64,000 bases of DNA from assembly GCA_024291935.2 (NCBI GenBank), contig JAGTYA010000025.1:5973501-6037500 (forward strand), given 5' to 3'. The notes below the pieces were generated by a model, which did not search any database, had not been told where the DNA came from, and saw only the letters and a program-made list of their open reading frames with translations. Positions 1 through 12,768 of the stretch are shown piece after piece. The DNA is from Okapia johnstoni. Taxonomy: Eukaryota > Chordata > Mammalia > Artiodactyla > Giraffidae. Within the stretch, counting starts at the first letter, position 1. Each line of letters begins with the position of its first letter. Position numbers and translations under genes: made by a program.

Positions 1-3000
1 CTGTGCCTTTCTTGCTCTGCTTTCCAAATAAGCCCACCCCCATGCAAAAGCATCCTGGTTTTTAAAACAAAAAGTCAGGCAATTCAAAGTTATAGCTTTA
101 AAAGCAATGGCAATTCAGCCATACTCCACATATATCTATATAAAGATGTCAACTTTTATAACCCCTGGGCTCTGGAAAGTGCAATCCAGCTGCCAAGAGA
201 CCAAATTTATGCATCTAGAATCTCAACAAGTCTCATTCCGCCATGCTGCAGTTTTTACATTCAGCGATACCTGGCTTTTAGCATTAGAAATATTTTGCAC
301 ATTCACAGCCAAACCCGAGGCCCAGCGGAGACGGTGACACTTCCTCAAGGCAAGCAAGGATCAAAACGTCCTCCCTTGAGGCCGGCCACCCACACCTCAG
401 TGACTGCACAGATCAATAACCCAGCCGGCCTTGCCAGGACTGCCCTGCACACGGTGACTCGACCCCGGCCGGAGAAGCCTGAGTCCCAGAGGCCCACCGG
501 ACTGTTTCAGAGAGGAAAACAGTGCTTGGTCTGTGAAGGTGACCGACTCCCGCAGACCTCAGGCTGACCTTCCTTGCTCCAGGACAAGAGGGAGAGAGAG
601 AGTGAGCCGGGGACAGTCCCCTCAGCAGCCCTGTGACTGGGTTCTGGTCCTTGTGCCATCGCCAGCACTGTGGCCACAGTCAAGTGTCCGTGTCCAGGGG
701 AGAGGGGGGACGAGGCCCATCGGAGGGGCCTCGGGACCAATGTGATGATACATGCGAAGCACACACGGGCCACAAGTGAGGGATCGCTGGCGCTGCTCCC
801 CTCGTGTGACTCACAGTGTGTCGTGAAGGGGTGAGGCCAGCTCCGTCACCACACCCCTCTCAGAGGCGGCTGATGCCCTCGTCCGACTGCTGGACGGGGC
901 GGGAGGGAGAGGAGAGGGCTTGGGTCAGAAGAACCTGCCCTCACCATCCCTTACCAAATACTGGCTTTCGGACTGCAAAGAGACTGTGTTCGTGATGGAG
1001 AGACCAAACCACGGGACCCAGACAGGGAAATCCACACAAGATTGCTCCCAGTCACCTTTGGCAGCAATGCCCGTCTCAGGGGGAGGCATAGAGGTCACCT
1101 CCGACCCTTCTTCAGCTCCGGCAGGACTCAGTTGGGTCTGTGTTTCTTGATCCCACTGCACTTTTTACAGTGATGGGTCCCAGATCACAGAACTACTAAC
1201 GTCACTCGAGGCCACCGTGCATGCAATTTGCATTGCAAACCTCACAGTGTTTAGGTCAGCTCTCAGGATTGAAGAAAATGAGACAAACCAAACCAGAGGC
1301 AACATGTTCATCAAGTCAGTCGTTGGACGGCCCCATACACGGAAAAATAAACACAGTAAGAAGGGTGAGCAACCGCCAGGTGTCAGAGTTTCTGGCGACA
1401 AGGCATCATCTCCCCGCTCCTCACTCTCACCAGAGCCTTCTGCCTCCACAACAACCAACCTTGTAAACAGAGGAGATGTGGGTACTCACATACCTCTTCT
1501 GTGCATTTTTGTCACTTGCTCTTTACTGCAACGGATCAAAAGGAAATGGGTGGTAATGGCCTTGCCTTTCATTCCTTCCACCTTCTTGAGTTCTGAAGGG
1601 GAGGGGTTGTGAAAGCCCAGCACAGCTTAAAGGCTAGGGAAACCAGCCTCAGGATTCACACTGTGCCACTTAGGAATTAAATATATATCCTGCATCAGAT
1701 GCTCCTCGCTGGTGGTGGTTCAAGGTTCCCGTCCACAGCTCGGTGCACATGCTGAGTTGGAAGAAGGAGGGGTGGGGGTGGGGGGTGCTCATGAGAAAAA
1801 TCTGCCAGAGGAGGACGTGTACGACCACCCCCTCGTGGAGTCTGCTAAACTTAGTGCTGGCTCTCAACACTTGGTTGCACCTTGAAGAGGAGCTTTAAAG
1901 GTTACTGGTGCCTGGGTTTCCCCACACCCCCAGAAACTTCATGTGCTGCCAGGGCTGAGAACTACTGCAAAGAGGTTCTTCCCAAATACATCCCCCTCCC
2001 AAATACTGCCTAAGAGTTTGGGCGTGTCCTGCCCTTGTGTCTTCATTAACTGAATTTAATGAACTGGTCTTCGACAGAAGCTAAGGGCACAATTTAGTCC
2101 ATCCGAGATTTCTCACAAACCCCTCCCCACCCGCAAACAGTGTCCTGTGTTAAGAAGGGTCTCCCCAGGAGCCTGCCTGGATTCAAATCCTCCCTGCGTT
2201 CTGCAGCCCCGCCCCAACACAGATTCTCTTCATCCTTGGGGTCAATCTCCACTCTGCCTTCACAAAACAAACAGAAGAAAATACCAAGAAATAATCACTT
2301 GAAGCCAACCTCCATCCAACAGACACAGAGACCTGGTTAGGTAACTACCTGTGCTCTGTGATCAGCTGTTTAAAACTACCTGACTGTCTGACAGCTCAGC
2401 CTTCTTCCCAGAGGAGGCATGGTTCTGGAAGGGAAGCTGCAGAAAACCCACAAGAGTGGGCTGGCCCTCCCCTGCGGCTTCACGGGAAAAGGAGGGAAGA
2501 GGATGGCTAACTTCTCACTTAGAGGCTCCTGAAGGGTCTTTAGGCAGGACAGGGGCAGAGAGAGCGGAGACGGAGTGCTCACTCAGCCCGGACTTGGAGT
2601 CTTAATTAGCAAGTAACAGGACACATTAGTACGTTAGACACAGTAGTACTCTGTGCTCCCAAACTGCTCCTCCTGCTTTCCACTCCCCTCCGCTCCCGTC
2701 CCACATCTCTCGGGGGGGCCATGAGAGCTGCTTTACGGGAGGAAACCCCACCCTGGGAGGAGAGAGTGGCCCGCCCGAAGCAGCCCAGCTCTGGGTGGCG
2801 GAAACAGCTGGAACCCAGGACTCTGGGCTCAGAGGGGCACCAGGCAGCAAGACAGCACCTTGGTAAATACAGCCGGGCTGTGCCCGGACTGACTCACATG
2901 TATGCCCCAAGGAGGTCTGGGTAGATCAGGAAGAAGCAACAGGTCAGAGCACTCCTAGATAAAGGAATACCGTGGTGAGTATTCTTTTAGGAATAACAAC

Positions 3001-3002
3001 AC
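1..3002. other. Intron 5, no recognised feature
   Basis: No exon, recent SINE or LINE was recognised. The section 480-900 is somewhat richer in GC and CG dinucleotides than the rest of the intron but shows no gene signature. The small open frames here look like chance. Confidence 0.5.
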
Positions 3003-3204
3003 TCAGTTCCCAGGAGGCTCAGTGGGAAAGAATCTTCCTGCAATGCAAGAGATGCAGGTTTGATCCTGGGTCAGGAAGATCCCCTGGAGAAGGAAATGAC
3101 AACCCTCTCCAGTATTCTTGCCTGGAAAATCCCATGGACACAGGAGCCTGGTGGGCTACAGGACATGAGGTCACAAAGAGTCAGACACAACTGAGCATGC
3201 ATGC
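3003..3204 (+). repeat. Bov-tA type SINE
   Basis: A tRNA-like head (cccaggaggctcagtggg, diverged) is followed by the Bov-A body (gatcccctggagaaggaaat ... tgcctggaaaatcccatgga). The 3' end carries the cacaactgagcatgc tail. Confidence 0.9.
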
Positions 3205-3819
3205 ACAGACAAATATCCTGGGAGCACAAAGGGGCATCCACATGGCCACCTGCAAAGCTCCCGGACAACCTAGTATGTATCGTATGACCAATTCCGACAA
3301 GCCAGGCTCCAAAGGGAAGGATGTGGTCTAAACGCAGAACCACCGCGGAATATAACGGGGGAGGCTGGCTTACCGTCCACAATTCCGGGGGAAGAGGCCT
3401 AAGCAGGCCTACTCACTTTCTGAGTTGCTGTTACAAGACTGTAAAGGGCCAGGTAGACACCTCTGCCTGTGAGTAATGAGCAAGAGTGGTACTGTACTTG
3501 GCAAACACTTAGCACACAGAGGAGAGGACAATGGGGATGCCAGGGGCCCCACGGGTGTGTAAGAATCATCCGGCTCCCTTCCCCACAGGGTGGGGGTGGA
3601 TCTGTCTGCTGCCCAGGCCACAAGGGCATGGTAGAGAGGCCTAGCGCTCCATGCCAAGCATATCCCCATCTTTTAGGACCCAACAGACTTCTTGGCTCTG
3701 TTATTTAAGTCCCCAAGTTCTATTCACCTTCCTAAACAGGCTGTTGGCAGGTGAAGGGCAGTAGATGGAAGGAGTGAAGGACAGGCAGGCTGAAGACTGG
3801 GGTTGGAACACTGGTCAGT
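3205..3819. other. Intron 5, no recognised feature
   Basis: Ordinary intronic sequence. Nothing recognised on either strand. Confidence 0.4.
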
Positions 3820-4005
3820 CCGTGGGTCTGCTGTGGACTCGCCAGTGACCCTGGACAACGACTCATCTCTCTGGGCCTCACGTTTCTCATCTGGAAAATG
3901 GGACGCATAACTGCTATGAGGATCCAGGAATCTGGAGAGAGTCAGCCTGCCTTTCCAACACTGACCCAGTAGGTATACATGGCAGATGCTCGATAAATCT
4001 TCATT
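3820..4005 (+). repeat. MIR-like SINE
   Basis: The core wording gtgaccctggacaacgactc ... ctctgggcctca ... catctggaaaatggg, followed by a gatgctcgataaat tail, is typical of an old mammalian MIR. Confidence 0.7.
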
Positions 4006-4052
4006 AAAGCAACAAATACATCAAAATTCAGGACATCAAGTGTCACCAGAGT

Positions 4053-4084
4053 AAAAAAAAAAAAGAGAGAGAGAGAGAGAGAAA
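4053..4084. repeat. (A)n(GA)n simple repeat
   Basis: A run of A followed by about nine GA units. A candidate polymorphic microsatellite. Confidence 0.9.
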
Positions 4085-4977
4085 ATTAAAGCTTTGAGAC
4101 AGAGCCCTTGAAAGTTTTCTTAAATATAACAGGTTTTTAAAAGAGTAGAATGTCTTTTTCTCTTGGAACCAGTCTGGCTTATTCATATTAAATGTTGTCA
4201 AGTATGGGTTCACATGAGAAATGCCACTCCAATTCATACTGAACAGAGTGTTCTAAGAAACCTGTGTGCAGAGACTTCAAACCTCTAAAGGCAAATGAAG
4301 AACCACATATATCTCCATTAGCGACTTCTACAAAATCAAAAACAAATGACGGCCCTTCAAAAGGAGACACGCTTGAGATTAGTTTCTCAGCTCCATGGTA
4401 TAACACTGGTTCAGAATTCTGTGTTTCTCCCCATTTAATCCATCAAGGAGAAAACATTTATGAAGGGTCTACAGTTACCCTGTCCTTATCTGGAGAGACT
4501 TGAACAACAACCGGCTATAGTGATAGAAGACGGAGGTTCCAAGAACAAAAAGAAGGGAATTTCCATCCAGCTCAGGGCCCTGTTTGCTCACTCACTCATT
4601 GAATTATGCCACAGACATTTATTGAGTGCTGACTGCATGTGGGCTCTGGGTCAGAGAATATGAAGATTCGAGCCACCTACATTAAACCTTTTCACAGTCT
4701 CTCTTTCCTTAAGCAGTTTCTCTGAACTGTTGTTCCCATTCCTAGCCCATTATTCCCATTTGTCTCTGAGAGAAAAGAGGCAATCCATCACCCCCTCGGC
4801 TCCCAGGGGCATTCCAGGGCTGAGAGCTCTCCCCCACCTCTCCTGGTTCTGCTTTATTCCATTCAATTTGCATCCCTCCCAACAACTCTTTGCCACCCAC
4901 AGACCCAGCCAGGGGTCCCTGTCACAGACCACATGGCCACTGCTTCCTCCCTCCTAAACTATCTGTTACTCCCCACC
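4085..4977. other. Intron 5, no recognised feature
   Basis: Contains an open plus-strand frame at 4264-4503 with no recognisable similarity or codon bias. Otherwise unremarkable. Confidence 0.4.
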
Positions 4978-5184
4978 CACTGGAAAAGACCCTGATGCTG
5001 AGAAAGAGAAGGTAGAAGAAAAAGAGGGTGGCAGAGGACGAGACGGTTGGATGGCGTCACCGACTCAATGGACATGAGTTTGAGCACACTCGGGGAGATG
5101 GTGAAGGATGGGGAAGCCTGGCGTGCTGCAGTCCATGGGGTCACAAAGAGTCGGACACGACTTAGTGACTGAACAACAACAACG
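4978..5184 (+). repeat. BovB LINE, 3' fragment (CAA-type tail)
   Basis: Starts within the BovB 3' region (ctggaaaagaccctgatgct) and runs through gttggatggcgtcaccgact to ggtcacaaagagtcggacac, ending in gactgaacaacaacaac. Confidence 0.9.
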
Positions 5185-6542
5185 ACTGCCACTGCCCAGG
5201 CTTCTTCAGCCTCGCTGTCCCCCTCACCTTGGCCCCATCCTTTCATCCCTCTTCCTTCAACCATCTGTTAAATTCCATCCTGGCTGAATTTCTGCCTGTG
5301 GCCTCCCTTACCTTCCTGGTTCTTCTCCTTTTTTGCAGAGCTGAGGGAACAGGTGTTAATATCAGGGTAATTAATGAATCATGAACCTAACATTTGTCTA
5401 AGAACTCATCTGTAGGTAATTATGTTTCTTCATGTCAGGACTAACTTTAGCCTGAAAATGAGCATTTAATGAAAACTGAAAATGACAAATGCTAGACACT
5501 CTGCTTTTACAGAGCATGCATTTCATTCTTAAAGGTCTTGTTTTTCAAATCTAGGGCTACAGCTGAATTTTCGTCATTTGAAAGGTTCATGTTCTACGTG
5601 CTCTCGAAGCCAATTTAGAGAAGCAGCATTATGGAAAAGGAAATCATGGTCTTTGCAGTTTTGAAGACAGCTCACACTGTCTTTCTGAGCTAAAATCAGG
5701 CTGACCAGTAGACTCCTCTTTTGCTATTTTCCTGGCCATTATTTTTTGAGCATTGTCATTTTTATGGTAACCTAAAAGCTGTCTCCTGCTACAAATGGCA
5801 CGAGTTTCTGTAAACTATCCATAATTGGACAAGAAGCAACAATTTGCCTAATTGCTGGGTAACTGTTCTTTGCCAGCTGACAAGAATGTCATCAAGGCAG
5901 TCAGACAATAGAGACAGCTTTTCTAACTAGACAGCTGGGAATGGAAAACCCTCCATTCAACTACAGATGAGATGGATGGGTGTGAGTTGCAATTTGTTAT
6001 CAGTCTACTTGGGCAGAAGCCAGTATTTCAACTACCCATGCCAAACCAGCTCTCTACCACTGTTTCATTTTTCCTGGGAGGAAAAGAACATTAATTTTAT
6101 CTGCAACTCACTTGAAAATTTCACGATCAACAGGGCAGTGTCCTCTGAAAGATATTTTTGAGAAGTGGGTTCTCTAGGTTTCCTGAATAATGAGAAGGCT
6201 ATGTGTTAGAGACGGGCATGGGTCCAGATGAAGAGAAAATACCAATTCATCAATTCCTTGGATGCAAAACGTGACAGTGGTGCCCAAGATGAGCTGTTTT
6301 GCTGCCTGCGAGCTCTATAAGCAACGAGTAGTAGAAACCCATCACAGCCTGAAAGATGTCATATGTGACACAATGTAGCCCAATGATGTTTAAGGGAAGG
6401 ACTAGGGGCAGGGAAGTGCAGATCAGAATCTCACAGGAAGAAGGGGGGATTTAAAACTATATATGCCATCTTCTTCTGGGAAGATGGAACGGATGAATTT
6501 TTCCCTGTTCTTTCCACTAAGTACAGCTAAAAACCTTGAATG
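5185..6542. other. Intron 5, no recognised feature
   Basis: AT-rich sequence without an identifiable repeat or exon. Confidence 0.4.
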
Positions 6543-6594
6543 TTATATACATATACATATATATATATGTATGTATGCATGTATGTATGTATAA
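6543..6594. repeat. (TA)n / (TATG)n microsatellite
   Basis: Alternating TA and ATAC units pass into GTAT/GCAT tetramers over about 50 bp. Confidence 0.9.
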
Positions 6595-7050
6595 AGCAAA
6601 CACAGACTTGGATAAATTGACAAGAGAAGGCAGGCTAATTAGAGACCTCAGCACCTGAGGAATGACACAGTGGTGAGTTTCACAGGTTTTCTTTATGCCT
6701 CATAAGTCCCAGAATTGGAGCTAAAGAAGCCAGTAATCCAGAAATGCCAAGGAGTACAGACAAAAAAATAAAAAAGAAGAAGAAAGAAAAGCCCGTTTTC
6801 TTTAGCCGAAGTACCATAGAGACAGCCTAACAAGAGAGAAAATTTAGGCAAGTACTGCTCTACCCTAGTCAACACCACAGAAAAAGATGACAGCCCTATC
6901 CCCACCAGGAAGTGGTTAGTAGACGGTCTGGACTCACAAGCCTGGGGGGCCAAGAATAAGGGAGCCCAGTCTCTCTGCGTTAGGGCGGTGTCCGAGGAGG
7001 TGGAGTGGGAAACCGGGCTCTCCTACTCCTGCTGGACATCAGGCTTTTAT
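6595..7050. other. Unassigned, possibly old repeat
   Basis: A-rich sequence including aaaaagaagaagaaagaaaa near 6766-6790. Its position before an L1 3' end suggests degraded L1, but no consensus was recognised. Confidence 0.3.
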
Positions 7051-7054
7051 ATAC

Positions 7055-7184
7055 AGGACAGGGAAGTAACAAGGTCCTACTGCATAGCACAGAGAAACTA
7101 CATTCTATATCCTATGACAAACCATAATGGAAGAGAATATATATAAAAAGAGAAGGCATATATATACACATATATGTATATACA

Positions 7185-7226
<42 letters not shown>

Positions 7227-7322
7227 ATTAAATCACTTCTCTGGCAGCAGAAACTAACACAACATTGTAAATCAACTTAAATAAAAATAAAATCCAAGTT
7301 AATATAGGGGAAAAAAAAAAAA
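7055..7322 (+). repeat. L1 3' end with internal (GT)n
   Basis: The segment reads caaggtcctactgcatagca ... cataatggaagagaat ... cagcagaaactaacacaaca ... gtaaatcaacttaaat and ends in poly-A at 7311-7322, the usual wording of a ruminant L1 3' UTR. A (TA)/(GT)n tract at about 7150-7225, with around 20 GT units, sits inside it. Confidence 0.75.
7183..7224. repeat. (GT)n microsatellite
   Basis: A near-perfect GT run expanded within the L1 3' UTR. Confidence 0.95.
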
Positions 7323-7539
7323 CCCTCGGCAGTGTCGGTGGAGACCACAAGGGTGGGGGAAAGGGGTCTGGACTTCGACCCCAACCAGCAATAATGAGGT
7401 GCCCCTCTGTCTCTCTGATGGGCCAGTGTCAGAGGAGTTCAAATAGAGAGTCAGAGAGTTCATTCTTGCTCCAAAAAACTCATGAACAGGAAGATTTGAT
7501 GAGCCTCTGGCATGGTGACATGCAGGAAGGTGGCCCATC

Positions 7540-7945
7540 CCAGTTCACTGGGACCGAAGATTCTGTGCTTGAGACCCTCCTGGGCCCCTTCCCATGTACT
7601 TCTTCATCTGGCTGTTCATCTTGATGTCCTTGGTAATAAACTGGTACTCTAATAAGTAGCAGACTGCTTTCCTGAATTCTGTGAAATTCGTGAACTTGCT
7701 AGCAAATCAATCAAGGAGGGGTTGTGGAAACCTCTGACTTAGAGTCAGCTGGTCAGAAGCCGAGGTGACAACCTGGACTTGTGAGTGGAGTAAGAAGTAG
7801 GGGCAGGGGGACTGTCTCGTAGGGCTAAGAGTGTGACAGGTGGGGTCTGACACCATCTTCACGCAGCCAGTATCAGAACTGAGTTACGTTAGAGGACTCA
7901 CATCTGGCGTCAGACGTGAGGCTGGTGTTGCAAAGACACAGGACA
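7540..7945 (+). repeat. Old interspersed repeat, LTR-like, family unassigned
   Basis: The wording ttcatctggctgttcatctt, ggtaataaactggtactcta, agtcagctggtcagaagccg and gtggggtctgacaccatctt resembles a widespread ancient mammalian repeat with a poly(A) signal. I recognise the style but cannot name the family with confidence. Confidence 0.4.
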
Positions 7946-8510
7946 CACAGGAGTGTGGTTTTCCTCTAGAAAAGTCATACAGAGAACATTCTCTGATCAT
8001 AATGCTGAGTTTAAAAATGTCGAGTTTAAGAAGCTAGACACAAAAGAGCACATATAGGTGAGCCCATTTATGTAACTATGGAAAACACTGGTAGGTGGTG
8101 AAACTGAAAACAAGGCAGCGATGACCATAAATGTCAGAACAGTAGTTCCATATGATGCTGGCAGTGGGGAGAGACAGAGCTGCGACTGGAAAAGGGCCCC
8201 CAAAGAGCTTCTGGGTGCTGCAAAGTTTTATTTCTTAACCTAGGTTACACTTCCAACAAAGTGTTAGGTTTTATGTACATGCTTTATGCTCTAGTCTATC
8301 CATGTCTAACATTTCACAAAGAAATAAGTTATAAAAATAATCTTGTATTTGCAAAAACATTGCCTATTTTTTTTAAATTGGGTTTTTATTATTCATTTAT
8401 GCTCTATCACATGTCAGAAAAAACTAATAGTAGGTCTTCTTGTGATTCCTACATAATAAGGTTTGGCAGTACGATCATTCCTAAGGTCCTTTTTTTCTGA
8501 ACAGAAAAAC
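7946..8510. other. Intron 5, no recognised feature
   Basis: AT-rich. Nothing recognised. Confidence 0.4.
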
Positions 8511-8610
8511 AAAACCACAGACATACTGCATCAGGGTGGGACCCAGAAATTTGTGCTTTAACAAGCCCTCTTGGTGATTCTGAAGCTTGTCAACGTTAGA
8601 GAACCACTGG
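8511..8610 (+). repeat. MER5A-like hAT MITE fragment
   Basis: The phrases tgcatcagggtgggacccag, gtgctttaacaagccctc and gttagagaaccactgg correspond to the 3' half of a hAT-Charlie (MER5-type) element. Confidence 0.7.
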
Positions 8611-10150
8611 TCAAAGCACACACATAAATTAACCTTGTTATTTTCATGGAGTAATAACATTATCTTCAAGGCCTTTTGGATATTGCCTCCCAATGTGCTT
8701 AGAGCATCTCGTGTTGTACACCTACAGGCATCCGTCTTGTCAAAAGTTCTACTAGCTACCATGGAAAACTGACCTGGATATCTGATTCAGCCATGGGGAA
8801 GAGGCTTTGCACTCATATTTTCTAAAGTATTTAGGGAGTGAGTTAATCTCTTTAATAACCATAAGAACCTGAGGCTCAGAGGGGCAACAGATCATGCCCA
8901 CCTTGTGTGAACAGCAAAGCCCATCACTAAAGCCCAGGCCTCTGGGATGAGTGTCCAAGATCCGATTTCCAAGGAGCATTTAACAAGCATTAACATTGGG
9001 AAATTCTATTCCATGAGCCAAAGCGTGCATCCTTCATAGGGCTCATGACCACAAATGGGCATGAGGATAAAACAAACTACCTCCCTGTTGCCCCAGGACA
9101 TCTGCTTCTTCAGTTAGGGCTGAAGAGTCCAAGAACACTATCCTGGCTGAGGCAACTAGAAGCTTCCCCCCCATGTTTTAGGCTGGTAAGGACTAAGCTG
9201 GCACAGCAGTGCACGGGGTCAGCTGCACGTGTGCTAGGTATTTGTGATGAGACACGGTGACAATTCTGAACACTAACCCTTATGCACCAGCACTGAGCTT
9301 CCCCGAAATGAAAGCACTCAAGACAAGCTGCCAGTTCATCTCAGGTAAAACAAAGGTATGGCCTCTTCCCTCCTGGTCAACAGAAGAACATTTGGAAGAA
9401 GGTTAATTTTTTGATTTTGAGGGAGAGCAAGTAATCCAGAGCCAGAGATCTACCAGACAAATGGCTTCACTTCTGGAAGGACCTGAAGGAGGACTCAGAG
9501 AGTCAAACACTTCAAGGCCCGGTTGCACGTTGTCAAGGCAACCAGAGCTCTGAGCTTTCACAACTGGCATCTTCCCAACCAGGTTTTCAGGCGATCACTT
9601 GCCTTAAGTTCTTTTTGTTTTAAGCTATTCTTTAAATTCTTTTAAAATAAAAACTGTTAAAAATGTATCTTTCTATTATCCTAGAAGCCTCATTCTTTCC
9701 TGGAGTTTAATCCCTCCTGTCAAATGTCTAGTCCTCTCTGTAAATAAAATTCCAAGGTAGTCAAGGCCTTGAGGCAATAATAGTTTTCACTTTGTAATCA
9801 TACAAAGCATGCTGTCTTTTTGAAAATAAACTCATGCAGCTATGATCCAAAGAGCTTGTGTGTTTTGGATGAAAAGACAGTACTGGTTCTAAACCATGAT
9901 AATGACAGGAGGGTGGGGAAGAAAAGGCTAAACAAAGGCCAGCAGAAGTGCAGGCAAATGAACCCGGTAGAAAGAAATACTGATAAGACAACCAGGGAAA
10001 CCTGCAAAATGTCTGGTATTCCCTGATTTTATGGTATTATTGTTAATTGTTTTAGGTGTGATAATGGAATTGTGAAGAAGGACGGAAGGGGAGGAGAAGG
10101 AAAGACTGAGCCTTCATCTTCTAGTGAAATATAGTGACTCTTTTCAGATG
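8611..10150. other. Intron 5, mostly unrecognised; MIR-like patch near 8850-8960
   Basis: The patch contains aacctgaggctcagaggggc and later aagcccaggcctctgg, in MIR style. The rest is unremarkable AT-rich intron. Confidence 0.4.
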
Positions 10151-10335
10151 AGGTTATGCGATGTCTGGAGCTTGTCGCAAAATAATTCAGAGCAGAGGGG
10201 TATAGATGAAATAAGACTGGTCATGTAGCAGCAGCTGTTGACGATGGGTGATGAGTCTTTGGGGGTTGTCTATGCTATTCTCACTTTTAGTGTAGGTTAC
10301 AAATTTTCATAATAATAAAATTATTTATAAAAAAG
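10150..10335 (+). repeat. L1M-like 3' end
   Basis: The wording gatgggtgatgagtctttgg, tgctattctcacttttagtg and acaaattttcataataataa resembles the 3' UTR of old L1M elements and ends A-rich. The purine-rich stretch 10335-10460 follows it. Confidence 0.5.
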
Positions 10336-10859
10336 AGGCAGGAGAGAGAAGACAAGAGGAAAAGGAAAGCAAGTAAGTCAAGGAAAATGGATGAGGACAA
10401 GGAATAGAAAGAGGACAAGGAAAGGGAAGAAAGAGAGAGAGAAACAGAACCAGAGAGATGTGTGGACGTGGTGGAGAGGCCATGAACGCCTCAGCAGCCC
10501 CCAGAATTCATGGAGGCTGGGAAGCACGAGGGAATAAAATTTGGAAAATGTTGACATCAGAAAAGCCAGTCCCAATAAAAATTCTGATAGAGCCAGTTCT
10601 GATGCATCTCTTCCACCACTCCAGGATAACCACACTCCGTGTCAGCCAACATAGCCTTCAGGGAACCTGGCAGGGGGAGGAGGGCCCACTTTGAATTTGT
10701 TTTCAATGGCTGATTGTCTTGGGGGCAGTAATCACTGCTTCCAATGGAACTGCTGGGCAAATCCATCGGTCTTATTACCACGCACCAACGTGTATGGAAG
10801 ACAGAACGTAGAAACATGGGAAGAAATCAAACCCAGAAGCTTAAAATTCAGTGAAAATA

Positions 10860-11246
10860 GGGCTTCCCTGGTGGCTTAGACTTCCCTGATGGCTCAGACG
10901 GTAAAGCATCTGCCTACAATGCAGGAGACCCGGGCTTAGTGGTGAGGAGTCTGCCTGCCAACGCAGGAGCCACGGGTTCGATCGGTAATCCAGGAAGATC
11001 CTACATGCTGCAGAGCAACTAAACCTGTGCGCCACGACTACTGAGCCTGTGCTCTCCAGCCTGGGAGCTGCAGCTACCGAAGCTCGCACACCCCAGAGCC
11101 CGTGCCCTGAAACAGAAGAAGTCACTGCAATGAGAAGCTTGCTCACCACAACTAGAGTAGCCCCCACTCGCCACAACTAGAGAAAAGCCCTCGAAGCAAT
11201 GAAGACCCAGCACAACCAAAAATAAATAAATAAAATTAAAATCCAA
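10860..11246 (+). repeat. CHR-type tRNA SINE with duplicated head
   Basis: The body (gagcaactaaacctgtgcgc, ctactgagcctgtgctctcc, gaagacccagcacaaccaaa, then aataaataaataaa) is a cetartiodactyl CHR SINE. The tRNA-derived head occurs twice: an extra 60 bp (10880-10939) sits between two copies of ggcttag. Confidence 0.85.
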
Positions 11247-12318
11247 TGAAAATGATTTGCTCGTAAAATAAAAGCTCGTTAAGATCTCCATAGTAAAGAA
11301 ACTCAGCAGAGTCAATTCTCGATTACTCCAGTAAAGGAGACAAGTTAATCCAAACATCAGTGATGCCCAGTCCTGTGTTTCCATTTTGTTTTGATGTTAC
11401 ATTGAAGGATGAGTGTTTGGGGATTGCTCAGCAAACACCACAAACAGTGAGTTAATAAAGCCCTGCTCTCACAGGTTCCACAGGCATTACTTTGAGTCCT
11501 ATCTGGTTGGGACTTTTTTTTTTTTTTTCTCTTCATATCCTTGCTGGTTTTGAAAGGAACGCCTAGGAATTGCCCCCCGAACAATTATCCAGATGATTCC
11601 TGATAAAAATCTGGCCCCAGAGCCTACTCCAATCAAAACACACAGCTAAGGCCTGGTCCAGAACCAGCTTCAGGCACCAGAGCACTGGTGGGAGGGCACA
11701 GGGTCAAAGTCAGAGACAGACGTGCCTCAGTGAGCCATACCACACAGCGTAGAAGCTCACAGTGTCACCGTCCCAAGGAACTCACAGGGCCATCCCGAGG
11801 ACCAGTGCCACAACCGGAAGCCACAAAAACAGAATACAGGTCACACCTTCTCCAGAAAGGCTGCCGATGATTCCACAAAGTAAGTGCTCCACACACACAA
11901 AAATGTGTCTGATCTCTCACTGTACAGTTTGGAATTTTATCTCCTCTTTGCTCTCCCTGTAGGAGACGTTTAGCTATTCAAATTCAGCTTTCAGTTTCTT
12001 CCTTTTTGAATCAAGATGATCAAGGCTGTTTGAGAAATAACATCTGATAAAGTGAAGCACAGTGCGATTGTTGTTCCGGCTCACCAGAAAAGTATTAATC
12101 CCAGAAATGCAGATTTGTTTTTCTTTTAATTCAGAGAATCAAGCATTTGCTGTAAGAAAGATGAGAAGGCAGCTCCAGAGCTGGACCATTCCTACAGGGA
12201 TCCCCATCCAGGCAGACGGAGGAAGGATGGGGTCATGACCCAGGTTTTCTCCATCTGGGGAGGAAGATAAGGTTTCTGAGCCATCTGATTTTTTAAATAT
12301 TCTGTTGACTGTCAACTA
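11247..12318. other. Intron 5, no recognised feature
   Basis: Includes a 15-nt T run near 11514-11528. No exon or repeat family identified. Confidence 0.4.
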
Positions 12319-12768
12319 GCCATCTACTTAGTTCAGCTCGGTTCAGTCGCTCAGTCGTGTCTGACTCTTTGCAGCCCCATGAACAGCAGCACGCCAGGCC
12401 TCCCTGTCCATCACCAACTCCCAGAGTCCACCCAAACCCATGTCCATTGAGTCCGTGATGCCATCCAGCCATCTCATCTTCTGTCGTCCCCTTCTCCTCC
12501 TCCCTTCAATCTTTCCCAGCATCAGGGTCTTTTCCAATGAGTCAGCTCTTCGCATCAGGTGGCCAAAGTATTAGAGTTTCAGCTTCAACATCAGTCCTTC
12601 CAATGAACACCCAGGACTGATCTCCTTTAGGATAGACTGGTTGGATCTCCTTGCAGTCCAAGGGACTCTCAAGAGTCTTCTCCAACACCACAGTTCAAAA
12701 GCATCAATTCTTTGGCACTCAGCTTTCTTCACAGTCCAACTCTCACATCCATACATGCCATCTACTTA
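12319..12768 (-). repeat. BovB LINE 3' fragment with 12-bp target-site duplication
   Basis: The insert 12331-12756 is the reverse complement of the BovB 3' region with a (gaact) type tail. It is bracketed by gccatctactta at 12319-12330 and again at 12757-12768, a perfect 12-bp duplication. The minus-strand fragments of RT C-terminal reading frame are 5'-truncated and broken. Confidence 0.95.

Noticed and set aside
480..900. GC-richer stretch as a second CpG island or promoter
   Set aside because: CpG density is only modest, there is no adjacent exon, and it lies deep in intron 5.
4264..4503. 79-aa plus-strand ORF in intron 5
   Set aside because: No family signature, no splice context and no codon bias.
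7531..7551. Minus-strand VNWD-like codons, another possible LARS2 exon
   Set aside because: Flanking codons do not match the family and the sequence lies inside an old interspersed repeat.
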